A DNA stretch of 64,000 nucleotides from Helianthus annuus (taxonomy: Eukaryota > Streptophyta > Magnoliopsida > Asterales > Asteraceae). Location: positions 124,057,127 to 124,121,126 of the forward strand of contig NC_035435.2 in the NCBI RefSeq assembly GCF_002127325.2. Direction: 5' to 3'. A program made the translations under genes and the position numbers. The notes beneath the pieces are model-generated. The model did not search any database. It had not been told where the DNA came from and saw nothing but the letters and a program-made list of their open reading frames with translations. Shown one piece after another: positions 22,262 through 34,845 of this stretch (positions are counted from its first letter, which is position 1; every line of letters starts with the position of its first letter).

Positions 22262-22680
22262 TGAAGAATAAACTGCCAAAATGGTCACTGAGGTTTGGTA
22301 TCTTTTGCAACTTTAGTACAAAACTCAAACCTTTTGAATCTGGGTACTTATGGTTTCAATTTTGTTGCCATTTTAATCCAAAATCAAAATCTAGTTAGAT
22401 TTTTCAGTTAACATGCAAGTTTTTTTTTGTCTTTTTCCTCCATTTTAATGAAGGGAAAAATGGTTTTTTTAATGTTTTATTATAAGAAATTAAAAAAATC
22501 TGATCATTTTGCCCTTCATTAAAAGGGAGGAAAAAGATAAAAAGTTGGATGTTAATTGAAAAATCTAACTAGATTTTGCTTTTGGATGAAAATGACAACA
22601 AAATTGAAAAAAATTTGAGTTTTAGAATAAAGTGACAAAAGTGACCAAACCCTAGAGACCATTTTGACGGTTTACTCTAT
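22262..22680. mobile_element. Fold-back MITE
   Basis: The left end GAATAAACTGCCAAAATGG and the right end, complemented, AGAGTAAACCGTCAAAATGG are inverted. The internal arms also pair (AAATCTAGTTAGATTTTTCA against TGAAAAATCTAACTAGATTT; TTTTAATGAAGGG against CCCTTCATTAAAA). About 420 bp, non-coding. Confidence 0.75.
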
Positions 22681-22885
22681 GATGAAATATACATGTACCT
22701 TGCATGTGTAAAGAAAAAATCCACAAATAAACTATTACAAAAATACCCTTACACCTATCTTTTTTACTACATCTTTCATAACCACTTTAAAAAATAAAAA
22801 GTCATGATTTCTTCCTATTTTATTAAGACAAAATTAACTTTTCACTTGATGTAACCTATATTTAATAGATTTGTTTTATATATAT

Positions 22886-23021
22886 ACACACAAAATTGGT
22901 TTTCAAATCGAAACTGTAACCGAACCGAACCTGTCCCATTGTTTTCCCCAGATACACACAAAATTGGTTTTCAAATCGAAACCGTAACCGAACCGAACCT
23001 GTCCCGTTGTTTTCCCCAAAC
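22886..23021. repeat. Tandem duplication, 68-bp unit
   Basis: Two copies start at 22886 and 22954 with ACACACAAAATTGGTTTTCA and differ at a few positions near each copy's CCCATTG/CCCGTTG. Confidence 0.85.
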
Positions 23022-23323
23022 TGGCAGCTCTCCACGAACACCGTTGACAAATTAAAGCTTAAAAGTGGTCGAGGACTTTCTAAGTGGCCCAATTGACATA
23101 TAAAAACTTAACGTTGGCCCAACCCACACCTTTTGGACGTGATTTTATCGAAAACCAGGAAAACCCATTCTTAAATCATACATTTTATTAACAGGGTTTA
23201 GAACATGTACGTGAAGTCAAGCTAAACATACAACACTTATAGTGTTACTATGATTATGAATTTAGTCTTTTTTATACTCATCACTATATGATCCTTCTAA
23301 CTCATTACAAAGGCATTAAGATT

Positions 23324-23735
23324 TCATGGTTGTAAAAGTCGCTAGACGCTCCCTAGTCGGTCGACCGGGGAGTTGAGAGTACTCGGTCTAGGCGGAGAGT
23401 ACTCGGGGAGTACTTGGACATAATAAATTATAAAGAAATTACTTTTTGGAGATTAAATATATGTCAAATAACATAAATTTACTAATATTTATAACAAAAA
23501 TGTGAAAATGATATTTATTCCTTAATATGATAGGCATAGAAATTATGTTTTATTATTGTTTAAGTCAAACTAGGCCCGAGTTGACCTACCAGATCCAATT
23601 TTGGCCAAGGTTGACCGCGTTTGACCGACTCCGAGTAATTAGGCGGAGTCGAAGAAAGTCTCTTCGGCAGCCTACCTTGTAGCGACTACTCGAGGAATAC
23701 TCGGCTTTGGAAACCTTGTTTACAACCATGATTTA
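23324..23735. mobile_element. MITE-like element with ATGGTTGTAAA ends
   Basis: The left end CATGGTTGTAAAAGTCGCTA and the right end (complement ATCATGGTTGTAAACAAGG) are inverted. CCGAGTACTC/GAGTACTCGG and GGTCGACC words lie just inside. No ORF. Confidence 0.65.
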
Positions 23736-24273
23736 GAACATAGACACATAACACATAAAACAAAAGAAGCTTTTAAGGATGATCAATGTGGATTATGGTA
23801 ATTTCCATTTTTTAACACTAAGTACACATACTTAATGTTATAAGAAATTCCCTAATGATGTGTTTTGGGTGTTTTCGGAGGAGAGTGAGGGTGGTGGAGT
23901 TCTTCCACAAGAACGACCGAAAACAATTTTGTGATGTAGAGGAAGCAGAGGGGGGGAGAGAATGTTGTTTTCGGGATGAGAGGAGGGTTGTGAGTGGGCA
24001 GCACAGAGCAGGGGCTGAACCAATGTAGAATGAAATGTAGCACGGGCTACGGCTCAACCCCGTATTCGTATTTGCAGTGTAATTTTTTTCCTGTTTTATA
24101 CATAGCATACCCAAAAACATATACGAGAAGAGAAAATTATGAAACTTGATATTATTCATTAAGCCCAAAACCTATTTAGTAACAAGCCCAAATAATTAGT
24201 TTTATGATAATTAAGCTCAAATGGTAATAACTAATAAAACCCATATAATAGAATAAGTGATCTTGCGTGTCTT

Positions 24274-24540
24274 ATGATTGAAATGGGAACATCTAGTTCT
24301 TGTCCTTTGATTTATCGGGTAGTGAAGCTAGCTTTGGTTTTGCCGGTTGCAACCGCAACTGTTGAAAGATGTTTTTCGAAATTGAAGATTATCAAGACGG
24401 ATTTACGCGATCGAATGGGCCCGGAATTTTTAACAATGCCATGTTTATGCGTTCGAAAAGGATTTTTTTTCATAAAGTAAAAGACAACAATGTGATGGAA
24501 CGATTTCAAGCTATGAAATAAAGAAGAGGCCAAATCTATT
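24274..24540 (+). pseudogene. hAT transposase C-terminal fragment (dimerisation domain)
   Basis: The frame reads LALVLPVATATVERCFSKLK and then IIKTDLRDRMGPEFL. This is the hallmark LP.A.A.VER.FS..K..K..LR..M core of the hAT dimerisation domain in the zinc-finger MYM/DUF4371-type plant hAT family. After a shift the tail reads like FFHKVKDNN and VMERFQAMK. The DDE catalytic part is absent. A GGGCTAGTTCCGCCACTAG end-like word lies just downstream (about 24627). Confidence 0.75.
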
Positions 24541-24684
24541 AAGTATTTGTTTACTTTATTTATTTATTGTCGTTTTTTAATATTGTATGATTGCACGGTA
24601 ATTTTTTTGGATACCCCTGGTTTAATGGGCTAGTTCCGCCACTAGCAGAGAGAGTGAGTGAGGCAGGTGCCCCATCACGCCAAG

Positions 24685-24813
24685 TGGGGCTAGCTCACTT
24701 GGTAGAGGCTCTTGCCTCTTAGTGGGAGGTCTTGGGTTCAATCCCAAGCAAGAGTAAGTTATTTATAAATATAGGAGTTTGGAAGAGTAACGTTAGCCAT
24801 TCAAAAAAAAAAA
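24685..24813 (+). mobile_element. tRNA-derived SINE (or tRNA-like relic)
   Basis: It has a box A-like TAGCTCACTTGGTAGAGGC (24691-24709) and a box B-like GGTTCAATCC (24735-24744) at tRNA-like spacing. A short body of unrelated sequence follows, ending in an A-run (24803-24813). The acceptor and anticodon stems do not pair as in a real tRNA, so I call it a SINE with an internal pol III promoter. No target duplication was obvious. Confidence 0.65.
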
Positions 24814-25085
24814 TATATTTGCCTATACTGGTTTGGTGACTTATCTCCTAGATTAGATATGAAAGTTAAATCATGAGACATCTAAATCATATAACCTTAT
24901 TCAAATTTTGACCCTAGATATCAAGTCTATCTTTATGTAAAGCCATGAGAGAATGATCCACGCTTCACACACTTTTTAGAAGAATACAAAGCAACTAACG
25001 ATAAAGATAGTATAATGCTTCAAATGAAAAGTCGCTAAATCACGACATCAACAATAAACACACTGAAACATACATATAATTTAAT
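24814..25085. other. AT-rich flank, no gene seen
   Basis: Nothing recognisable lies between the SINE and the 3' end of the dioxygenase pseudogene. Confidence 0.4.
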
Positions 25086-27307
25086 TTATGGAGTGGAGTT
25101 GATGCTAAACAGGTCAACGGCACCACCGATGATTGCTCGCTTTGATGTTCGAACTTGCTTGTATTCCTTATAATCAAAGGGAACATAAAGACGAGGGTGA
25201 TCCGTGTCAACCAATTTTGATGGTGCTTCCACCTTTGTATCGGTTGGTCCAAACATAAAAAGGCAATCGAATAACATACTTTTGGTTCCAAACAACGTAC
25301 TTTGTGAAGCACATTGCAATATCTCCCATTGCTCCAAATCTACAATGATTCACAATTCTTCTTAGTAGTTTCAATCAAAATGAAATGAGATACACGAACA
25401 ATGAAAATCTACAATGATTCACAACTCTTCTTATATATATAATTCGATACCTATTTAACTGATATTGACATGTATTTTATACAATTTTACACAGACCACG
25501 GTACAATACATATTATGCATCTGATATTTATATAAACACTATATGAAAATACCGATTTAGCGGCGACTTGTCACCAAGTGGCCGCTAATAACTATCATTG
25601 TCACGGTTAAACGTAACAGCTTTAAAGAGACACATGAATATATTATAATATAATATGATTTTGATGAAAGGTTATATATATATAGATCTGTGTTTCTAAT
25701 TTTATATATAGAATTACGAGTCACGTATAAATGCTACTACCTAGCGGTGGCTAAATATAGCACCAGAGATAAAAGAGAGTGTACTGAAGTTTTACAAAAA
25801 TATATGTTATATATTTAAAATAATAAATATTTGTATTTTCGCATAGCTTTTTTATAATTACTCGTATATTTAAAAAAAAAAAAAATCCTAGAGTCGTCAT
25901 GTACAAAGGGATTTGAGAAAGTGATCTCACAAATAACATATTCAAGTTGTCGAGTGTATTAAGGAACTATGTGAATATAAAGGTGCTTCAAACAATTACA
26001 AGAGTTTCTAAAAGTATTTTTAGTTTAACAAATGTAAATTCATTCACCTCAAAATACATGTGTTGCATTTTAGATTCTTTGTTCGCTTTGCACGCAAAAA
26101 TCATTTTGTATATGAACTAACGCGTGGCACGTGTGTATTTATAATAATAACAATAATAATAAATAATAAATAATAATAACAATAACAATAACAATAACAA
26201 TAACAATAACAATAACAATAACAATAACAATAACAATAACAATAACAATAATAATAATAATAATACCTGTTAAAAAAGGTTTTTCCAGTTTACCAATAGG
26301 TTTGGATTTACATTATTCTTTTGTTTTTAATGAAAGTCTATTATAAAAAATAAAAAAAAAACAAAAAATAAGTTAGCTGGATTGGAAATATTGAAAGTAT
26401 CGTTAATATAAAATGGATTGGTTTCGAGACAAACACAAACTACGGTTTTTACCTTGCCGATGTCGCCGGCATTGACAACCAGTGTGTCGGGAACATGATC
26501 AATCGTAACAAACTCGCCGGAGTATTTGTCAACCACCAGAAGGCCATTCAAGTTTTCATCGTCTAGTAAAATAGTAAGAAACGTATGGTCGGAGTGCAAA
26601 TCGGTGCCTGATAACCCTACACTTTCCTGACAAAAATGATATTTGATCATTCTTAATTCGCAACACCATCCGTCGAACAAATCCCCGATCAAACCGTGTC
26701 CTTTCATCAGTTTGCGCCCAAGAAGTCGGGCTAGATCATGAATAGCTTTTGTATATTTGTGTATAATCTCCCTACATGCGATCAAATTTTCATGTAACAT
26801 ATATGTATTAGAGTTTTTTTAGGTTGGTTTAGAAAACTGCTAAACACGCAGTAGATGGTTTCTAGAATTTGTTATTAATAGCCAACCCGTTCCAATGAAC
26901 TATCTCCTTTAACAATGAATTCTAGAAACCATCTAGAAGTGTTTGCTTGTTTCCTAAACCACGTACTAACAAAAAAATGCATACCTTTGGTGAGTGGAGA
27001 CAACAAGGTTGTCACATAAGTTATCTACAGATAAAATATTGCTGATACTAAGACCCTCGCAGAACGGATTTATCACGCCACGTTTGATGTACCTCATGCC
27101 ATGCTTAGTATTAGCCGTCCAGTCTTGGATTTTCTCCGGAAGATCAAAGAGTGAGGATGTCACGGCCTTCATATCTGCCATGAGCTGTGACGGGACACCA
27201 TGGTTAACCATCCTAAAGCAACCCCATTCCTCAAATGCCTTCACTATTTCCCCGCTCGATCCCTCAACCTTTTGCATGTCGATTACTGGAACTCCCACTC
27301 TCGCCAT
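25086..27307 (-). pseudogene. 2-oxoglutarate/Fe(II)-dependent dioxygenase, DAO-like (three exons, broken)
   Basis: Exon 1 (27307-26985) starts MARVGVPVIDMQKVEG and has the DIOX_N segment EEWGCFRMVNHGVPS. Exon 2 (26771-26453) has the first iron ligands as HSD (LHSDHTFLTILLDDEN). Exon 3 (25339-25086) opens with WSNGRYCNVLHKVRC, which supplies the distal His. Introns have GT...AG ends and exons 1 and 2 together keep phase 0. The layout and sequence fit 2-ODDs related to DIOXYGENASE FOR AUXIN OXIDATION, which convert IAA to oxIAA. Two faults are visible: two extra T in a T-run near 25258 shift exon 3, and the RxS motif that holds 2-oxoglutarate reads CYS, losing its Arg. The rest of exon 3 (GPTDTKVEAP, DTDHPRLYVPFDY) is preserved in the other frame. 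The total would be about 300 residues, the normal size. The substrate cannot be inferred. Confidence 0.8.
26150..26265. repeat. AACAAT/AAT microsatellite inside intron 2 of the dioxygenase
   Basis: About a dozen uninterrupted copies of ACAATA are flanked by (AAT)n on both sides. Confidence 0.9.
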
Positions 27308-27538
27308 TAGATTTAGATGATGTTATTTATCTTATGGAGCAAATGCTATGTGTTGTGACAACATATAAAGGTAGATCTGAAGTAATACAATATTGCACCG
27401 ACGAATATAATAGAGTCGATGCCACACATTCAAGATTAGGGGTCCTATCAATAATTTTCCAAATATGGCAGTATATATATCTTCCTTCTTTCGTGCCTCC
27501 ATACATTAAATTATATATATACAAGAGAAGGATCCGTT

Positions 27539-27810
27539 AGGAACCACCCTTTATTGCGAGAACCAATGTGAACACAACCAAAAATACCTAAAAATAGCTA
27601 AAAAACGCACAAATTTTTTTTAATATTTTTTATAAAAAAATCGCTGGATTTCGTTACCAAAAAAAAATTTTTTTTTTGGCTACTAAAAGTAGCGCTTTTA
27701 ATGTAAAAAATATTAAAAAAAAGGGAAAAAAATTTTGTGTGTTTTTTTTTTATTTTTAAGGTTTTTTAGGGTTTAGTTTTTAGCATTTTAGCTTGGTGGG
27801 GGTGGGGGGT

Positions 27811-27846
<36 letters not shown>

Positions 27847-27930
27847 GGGGGGGAGGGTTAGGTTTTTTCTTTTAGGTATTTTTGGTTATGTTCACATTGG
27901 TTCTCGCAATAAAGGTGGTTCTCGCATGCA
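27539..27930. mobile_element. Fold-back MITE with about 52-bp inverted ends
   Basis: The left end (AGGAACCACCCTTTATTGCG, AGAACCAATGTGAACACAAC) is repeated inverted at the right end (GGTTATGTTCACATTGGTTC, TCGCAATAAAGGTGGTTCT). The centre is T- and A-rich, with a 32-T run at 27814-27845 followed by G-rich sequence. Non-coding. Confidence 0.8.
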
Positions 27931-27941
27931 TGAACCTTACC

Positions 27942-27942
<1 letters not shown>

Positions 27943-27985
<43 letters not shown>
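27943..27985. repeat. (TA)n(GA)n microsatellite
   Basis: Dinucleotide TA passes directly into GA. A conserved-looking segment CAGGAGAAAACGCTCAAAAG follows at about 27992, with GTGTGAGAACGGTGAGAACG next to it. A partly inverted partner (CCGTTCTCACAATTTTCACA) lies near 28564. Confidence 0.8.
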
Positions 27986-27986
<1 letters not shown>

Positions 27987-28137
27987 CGGGATCAGGAGAA
28001 AACGCTCAAAAGTGTGAGAACGGTGAGAACGTATCCTGGCCCAACACGTATCACGCGACATAGAGAAGAGCGGAGAGGCTTTTTTGTCCTTTCATATTTC
28101 TTTTTTTAAACGCGTGTCACATCACCTTTCCATTTTT

Positions 28138-30240
28138 TGGCGTTTAATAAATACGCGACGTTTCTATTGTTTTTAGATCAGGATCATAGTAAATATTTTG
28201 GCGTTTTAAGTAAGTTTGGCGTTTTTATTGTTTTTAGATCAGGATGCAGGTCTATAATGTAAAAAACATCTGTAATTTTCTTGATGTTTATTTTTTTTCT
28301 ATCAAGTGTTGTGTCATGTAGGATACAGGCCTATAATGTGACAGGCAAGTATGGCGTTTTGAAAAGATAAATAAATTCAATTTTCCAGGTAGTGACTTTT
28401 AATATAATAAATGTTTGTCAATAATGTTACCGTCTCTTCATTTTACTGTTTTGCAATTACTGTTTCATTCAATTTCAGATGTCAATTAGTGTTGCTTTTT
28501 CCAGTAATACTTTGTTTGGCCTTTTTTGGCGTTTTGTATAGCATCATCGTGCTTTGCTAGCATCCGTTCTCACAATTTTCACACTATCAGACGTTTTGGT
28601 GTTTGTAGTTTTTGGCGTTTTATACTCAATTTTTTTTATTAGTAGAGAATCAGATAACAAAACAATAGAAAATGAAAAAAAAAATTAAAAATTATAATCT
28701 AATTTCTCATCCAAATCTTCACTGTCATCAGCCTCTTCTACTTTAATCTTTTTGGCATTTTGAACATGTTTTTGAATACCTTATGTAGATCCTTATTTTC
28801 CTACATAACGCCCGTCTTTAGAAGATGCTTATTTTTGTGGCATCCTTTATTGTTGTTTGATATATACTTGTTTGGTGACATGTTGAAGATCAACGCCTGC
28901 TCGAATGTATTGATCCCTTCATGCCATCAATATATCCATCAAGAACAAAGTGACATGATGACATATCAGTATCATCAGTCTCTTTTTCATGAATATTTGT
29001 CCATCTCATTCAGCAAAAGCTTATAGAGATACCCACCTCAGAGAAGAATCCATTCAGTGAAACTTCATTCAGAACAATACTCAATATAGTAGAAACAAGG
29101 TTCCACATCTGTGGCTTTTTTAACTATTTTTTTTTGGTGTTTTAAAGTGAATGGTTTCTAGGAAACATGGCGTTGTTTTTGGTTTGTGATTAGTTGATTG
29201 TGCAGAGACGTCTCTCTTATAGGATGTTTTTGGCGCGTAGTTTAGGCGGGATTTTATTTATAATAAATGATATTAATAAAGTAGCCATCTTTTCAGTTAC
29301 TGTGTGTATTTTCACTGTTTTTGTTCAGATTTTTATGATTTTTTAATGGCTTTAAGTAGTTTTTGGCGTTTTTTTCCCATTTTTAGCTTTTTATAATACT
29401 TCTCCAAATTACTTTTATTATAATTGGAAGTTTTTGGCGTTTTACTGCATTATGGCATTTCACAATCATTATGAATTTTTGGCGTTTTATTAATATGATG
29501 TATTTTTTTATTCTAAGTTGAAAGATACATAACAAACAACAGAAAAAGAAATTAAAAAAAATAAAAATAGAAACAATTCATCTTCCAAATCTTCACTGTC
29601 ATCAGTCTTTTTCTTCTTTGAAACATGTTCACTGGCGGTTTGGCTTTGTCATGCTTGTGTTTTTTGTGGCCGTTTGGAAAGACAAATGACATGAGTTTTT
29701 TGTTTGAATATGTATCTTTAAACCACTCATCAGTGTCATTCGTCTCTTCATGCCATTATAATATTCATCAATAACAAAACACAAAAAATGACATAAGTAT
29801 GAAACCAGCATCTTTTTGTTTATGATTTGTCCATCTCATACAACAAAATATTATTTAAGTCACAGCACCTTAGGGAAGATCGCATTATCCGAAACTTCGT
29901 GTAGAACAATATTGAATATAAAAGAAACGATATTTGCCATTTTTGGCGTTTTACTGAGGAAATATTGTATCCGAAAGAAACGTCGACTTTTTGTAATCTT
30001 TGATGTTTGAGTGTTTTGGCGTTTTCTAAGATGATTGGTATATAGTAAAATATGGCGTTTTTTGAGTAGGTGTGTTTGATGTTTTGGGGATTTTGGCGTT
30101 TGTAAGATGAATGATATATAGTAGAAAATATGGCGTTTCAGGTTCGGGGGGGGGGGGGTGTTTTTATGTCTGGGATGTTTTGTTTATATAGGGATGTGTT
30201 TTGGCCCGTAATGGTGTTTTATTCATTAGTTTGGCGTTTT
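28138..30240. repeat. Region of dispersed TTTTGGCGTTTT words with a duplicated module
   Basis: I count about 15 copies of GGCGTTT (most as TTTTTGGCGTTTT), all on the plus strand, over 2.1 kb. In addition, two modules about 880 bp apart are similar. The first is near 28690-29090 and the second near 29580-29930; both contain CCAAATCTTCACTGTCATCA, then TTTGTCCATCTCAT and AGAACAATA(C/T)T(C/G)AATATA. No credible protein is encoded on either strand. A G-run lies at about 30145-30157. The identity of the carrier is unknown. Confidence 0.6.
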
Positions 30241-30292
30241 GGTATAGAAGTGTAAAGACCCTTTTACCCTTAATGAAGCGCGTCCACTTAAT

Positions 30293-31136
30293 TGTGACAA
30301 TTGTCAAAATTTCATGTATCTGTACAATAATTAAACAATGATAAGTGCTTTAATGACTGTGCTGATTTAAATTAATGTTTACTGATTATTGTCACATACC
30401 TACATGTGTATCATATATTGCATAATGTCATTATCATTATTGCATGCAACACTTAATGATTCAAAGGATGCACGAAGCAAAGTTAGCACAATTATCAGAC
30501 AAATCAGAAATGCTGACGGGAGTTCAATACTTAGACAGACATGGTATTGAGACACAGAATGGGCCAGAAACCAAAAGTTACACTAGTATAGTGTGTAGGA
30601 AAGTAAGGATCATAAAACTGTCTTCCTAGTGATAGTTTAAGTGCCGAAAAGTGCCTAAAACTCACATAAACTGTAGAATTCTGCAGAATTCAGCAAAAAT
30701 CAGCTTTTAGACAACTAAATATTATGCACAATTATGGTTAAATGGTCCAGAATGATTTCCTAAGTGTCGGGAATCAAAATTGTCACAAAAGGTAACATAA
30801 AGCACACTAAACTGCGTAGTTTAGCACCTTAACAAACCGGTAACCAACCGAACAACCGGACACTACCCGAAACACCAAATTTTCACTAGAAGCATTGTTT
30901 TATCATTTCTAAGCTAGTTATGGTCCCCGAACATCATAACACATCTTTATTATCACGTAACAACTAAATACACAAACTAAACCATTAGATTCTAACTAAT
31001 ATCCTTAACATTCCATTACATGCTAACCTATACCCCCTCTATTTACGGTTAAACAAGGGTCGCCCACCCTTGATTTTCCTTTTTTATTTTATTAGATCAT
31101 GTCCCATACTTTTGAGAACATATTATCCAAGAGGTT
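30293..31136 (+). repeat. Left part of an older LTR split by element B
   Basis: The sequence starts with the palindromic TGTGACAATTGTCA and has an LTR-like, gene-free composition. It is cut at AGGTT (31132-31136), the TSD of element B. Beyond B, at 62729, the sequence resumes with the second AGGTT, a TATA box (TATAAAAT, 62751-62758) and a leader-like C/T-rich stretch. The two parts together look like U3 plus R/U5 of one LTR. The start is my best guess. Confidence 0.45.
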
Positions 31137-33648
31137 TGTACTCGTTATATTCGTTACGCCTAGCACCAGAGATTCGGATCATAATGTGGCTATATCGCTT
31201 ACATCGCTACTTCACAGTATTTTCGCATATTTAGCATACTTTATCGCTATAATACATCACATCGCACATACTAACACTCACGATGACATTGAGTGAAGAC
31301 CTATTCTACCCTCCTCGATAGCCGTGATGTGTCGCAACGCAACGCATATTCGAAACGCGCAACTCGATTATCGCAACGCAGAGTTTGAAATGTGAATATT
31401 TATACGACCCTTTGTGACTAATTATAATAGATATATGAATGTGGGTATGAAAATGTGTAACCAAATTATCGCAAAGCTTAACGAATAAAACGAAACATCG
31501 AAAGGCAATTCGTCGGAGACCACCGATCGAATGGCTGATCGATCGAATGGCCAACCGATCGGATTGCCATCCGATCGGATTGCCACCCGATCGGACAGCA
31601 GCCATCCGATCGGATTGCCACCCGATCCACGACACTCCATCACTTTCATTCCTCTCCACCTATAAATAGCCCTTGTCACATCACTGGAACAGTGATGTGA
31701 CAGCTCTCACTCGACTAACACATTTTGGGGCTATTTTCTCTCGATTCCTCGCGATTCTCGTAAGTTTGTACCTCAAATCTTGTACTTCTATGATCTACAC
31801 GCACTTCTTCATCAATTTCTCTTTTGAATCTTAACTTTTAACTGTGAAATCAATGGATTTGAGGTGTTCTAGGATGATGTCATCATGGAGTTCTTATGAA
31901 CTTCAAGTCTTGGCCTCATTCTACCAAGAACAACTCAGATCTGAAGGATTTCCACAAGAATCAACAATGTTTTCGCATAGGTTTACACATATTCATGGTT
32001 AAAAGGATTGAAAGATGGTTTTCTAACTTTCTTTCAACTCTTTTACACTTAATGCAATCAAACCGATAGAATCGGAGCTCGTTCTGATCTTATACTCATT
32101 CTTAGTGAAGTATTGGTTCAAGATCTGATTTCTATCTAAGAGACTACCGATTTCGGATTAAACATGAACGACCGTCTGGAACAGTTGACCAATCGGACTA
32201 GGGTGATTCCTGTTCGATCGGATCACTTGGGTCATGATGAGGATTCTGTTGTTTAGCACGATGTCACACCGTATCGATCAAAACTACAAAACTTTCAAAA
32301 CAATCAGGTGAAAAAGACGATCAGTACGTTGGGACGGATTGCCATCCGATCGGATTGCCACCCGATCGGACAGCCATCCGATCGGCTTACACTTGGTTTC
32401 CCACTTACACTATTATTTCAACTTTTCAAGTTTTGAACATCGAACGGATTGCCGTCCGATCGGATTGCCATCCAATCGAACGACCATCTGACCATGTGAT
32501 GTTTGGAACTCCGACACTTAAACAATTTTCAACATGTTCAATGCATGAACAGTGACCAACGGATTGCCACCCGTTCGGATTGCTATCCGATCGAGTGACA
32601 AACTGCTGTGAACTTGTTCTCACTAAGTGTCCTACTAATCGGATCGTCACCCGATCGAGCCGCCATTCGATCGACCGACCTAAAGGGTGGAGATACTTCT
32701 CTGTTTTCAAAATGCTACAACGAACTTCAAAAGGCCAACCATCATACACAAACACATCCTTACCAAACGAGGTGACAATCGAATCGAATGGCCATCCGAT
32801 CGGATGACCATCCGAACGGATTGCCACCCGATCGAGTGGCCATCCGATCAGTTTACCATCCGACACTTGATTCATTCACCACCGTTTAACGCACTGTTCG
32901 ACGCTTACGCTATCAATTTGTAATCAGGCTAATCTCAGACGCGCTCCCTTCAATCCAGCCAAGTTGTGTTTACTTGCTGAACACCGACAGTGAGTATATT
33001 CGAACCCTTTTTGTCGCATTTTGGGTGTAACACACGTTCCTATCAAATCAAACTTATCAAAACAAACTATACAATTAAACTATTTAACACTTGCGAATGA
33101 CTGTTATGCATATTTACACGTGATGCTAGTTACATTTGTGTTAGGACTTATACTCGCAAGGTCCCGCCTTAACTAGTATAGTACTATAGAACCCGACGAG
33201 GTCTAGTTAGGATGAATAGCAATCGCAATCGCAGCTCGAGAGACTTAACTGGTAGTATTTGTCTTGTATGCATGTATGTTGAGGTATCTCGTTTATGTAT
33301 TTGGTAATTCGCAGTACTTTTAACTATTTACGCTACTCTATCAAAACTTGTATACTCGCCAATACTTTTGTATTGACGTTGTTTTAACGTATGTTGCAGG
33401 TTTAGTCGCAGTCTACATCAAATCAAGCTAGGAGGTCTAGAAACTCACCTAAAATCTAGGTTGTCGGCTACGAATTGTTTGAGAGGACATGAAATTCGTG
33501 ACAGCGTATGTGATTGTAATTGTTTATTAGTATGGGATAATGAACGCATTAAATACTGTCGCAATTTAGTGTGTTGTGGATTCTCTTGAGCAATGTGATT
33601 CGCCTAGTGCCGCGCCCCGATGATTCCGCCATCGGTTGGGGTGTGACA
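31137..33648 (+). repeat. 5' LTR of element B
   Basis: This 2512-bp LTR has TATA at 31661-31668 and ends GGGGTGTGACA. It begins TGTACTCGTTATA, while the 3' LTR begins TGTAACAACTTGC and reaches the matching ACTCGTTATA about 30 bp later. One end has therefore changed since insertion. I count about 16 CGATCG sites, mostly in tandem words CCGATCGGATTGCCAC (31545-31625, 32345-32385, 32455-32855). Confidence 0.88.
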
Positions 33649-33651
33649 GAT

Positions 33652-33669
33652 TGGTATCAGAGCCATAAC
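33652..33669 (+). other. Primer binding site of element B
   Basis: TGGTATCAGAGCCATAAC lies 3 bases after the LTR end and matches the initiator tRNA-Met type of PBS. Confidence 0.85.
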
Positions 33670-34845
33670 TATAGGGAATTAGGCCAGACTTGACCTAGTC
33701 CGGGTCGATGTCTTAGAGACGACCTAGTCTATAGTCTAAGTACCCACAGGCCGACTCGTACGAACCTAGTAGGAGATTGTACGGGCCTACTTGATACTCT
33801 CGTTCGAATTTGCTAAAAACTACTACTTCGTGTGAACACCGCATACTACAATTTCACACGAAGAGCCTTTCCTAAGGCTGGAATATTACTTAGCCTTTCC
33901 TAAGGCCAACACAATACACACGTTTTCGAAAATATTCACATAACACAACCGAGTGGTCCAGTTGAGATCAGGTGTGAAAACCAAGAACTCTCAATAAGAT
34001 CGCTCACTCAGCGCATTTTTCTAGCACGAGAACTTTCTGATGAGCTAAGAGTGAAATCCATATCTCAACGAAAGTCTCCATTTCGAAATCTAGTGGAAAC
34101 CCCGAATTTATTCGGAGAATACAACCACAGCTGGGAGCGAAGTAATTAAGTCAGGGGTGAAACCCGTATCTTAATAAACCGTTCCACTCTCTATAAAATG
34201 GTTTTTAAAAGCTCTCACCAAGGACTCGACCATAACAATGACTCAAGCCACGCGATGACTAGGAAGACAAATGCCATGAGCTGTATCCCAGTGGAAGCAT
34301 AGTCTTCTAAGGCAACGCACGTGCACGAACTTGTTGGGTATAGTTGGGTTACCTTGGGCAGTCGACGCCTAAACACCCGAGGCACTCTACCTATTTCTCT
34401 AGCTTACGACTCGCCGATTTTTACGCTTAATGGAACTTATCTACGCTTATGTGTCTACAATTTAAAACTTTACGCTTTATCGATTTCTCGATTTATCGAT
34501 TTTCGCTCCCTGCTTTATAAACGCACAACTCGCACAACCATCGCAATCTAAAACGAAAACCGAATGTTCGCAACAAAGTTAATGCCTGATTAACCGCCCT
34601 CACTTTCTCTCTTCAACGCGTCCTCGCGCATTCTATACCGACATGTATGTATACAAGTATGAGCTACAACTAATTATATATATAAGCGAATCAATTGTGT
34701 GGGAACTTAGGAATCTCGTGTCTCCTATGTGGCTCCTATGTGAAATATATTATACTACCTACAACAAGTTTTGATCGCGCTCAATCGCGTCGCAAAACTC
34801 AAAATCATTATGATCGAATCTCACTCCAAATCTCTCTTTGTCTAG
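33670..34845 (+). other. Non-coding leader of element B
   Basis: About 1.2 kb between PBS and gag without a credible ORF. Such long leaders usually hold packaging and translation signals. I see no strong repeat here. Confidence 0.5.

Noticed and set aside
24685..24760. Functional tRNA gene
   Set aside because: Boxes A and B are present, but acceptor and anticodon stems do not pair and an A-tailed body follows; a SINE explains it better.
30444..30629. 61-codon ORF (MQHLMIQRMHEAK)
   Set aside because: It lies in the U3-like part of the older LTR and resembles no protein; probably chance.
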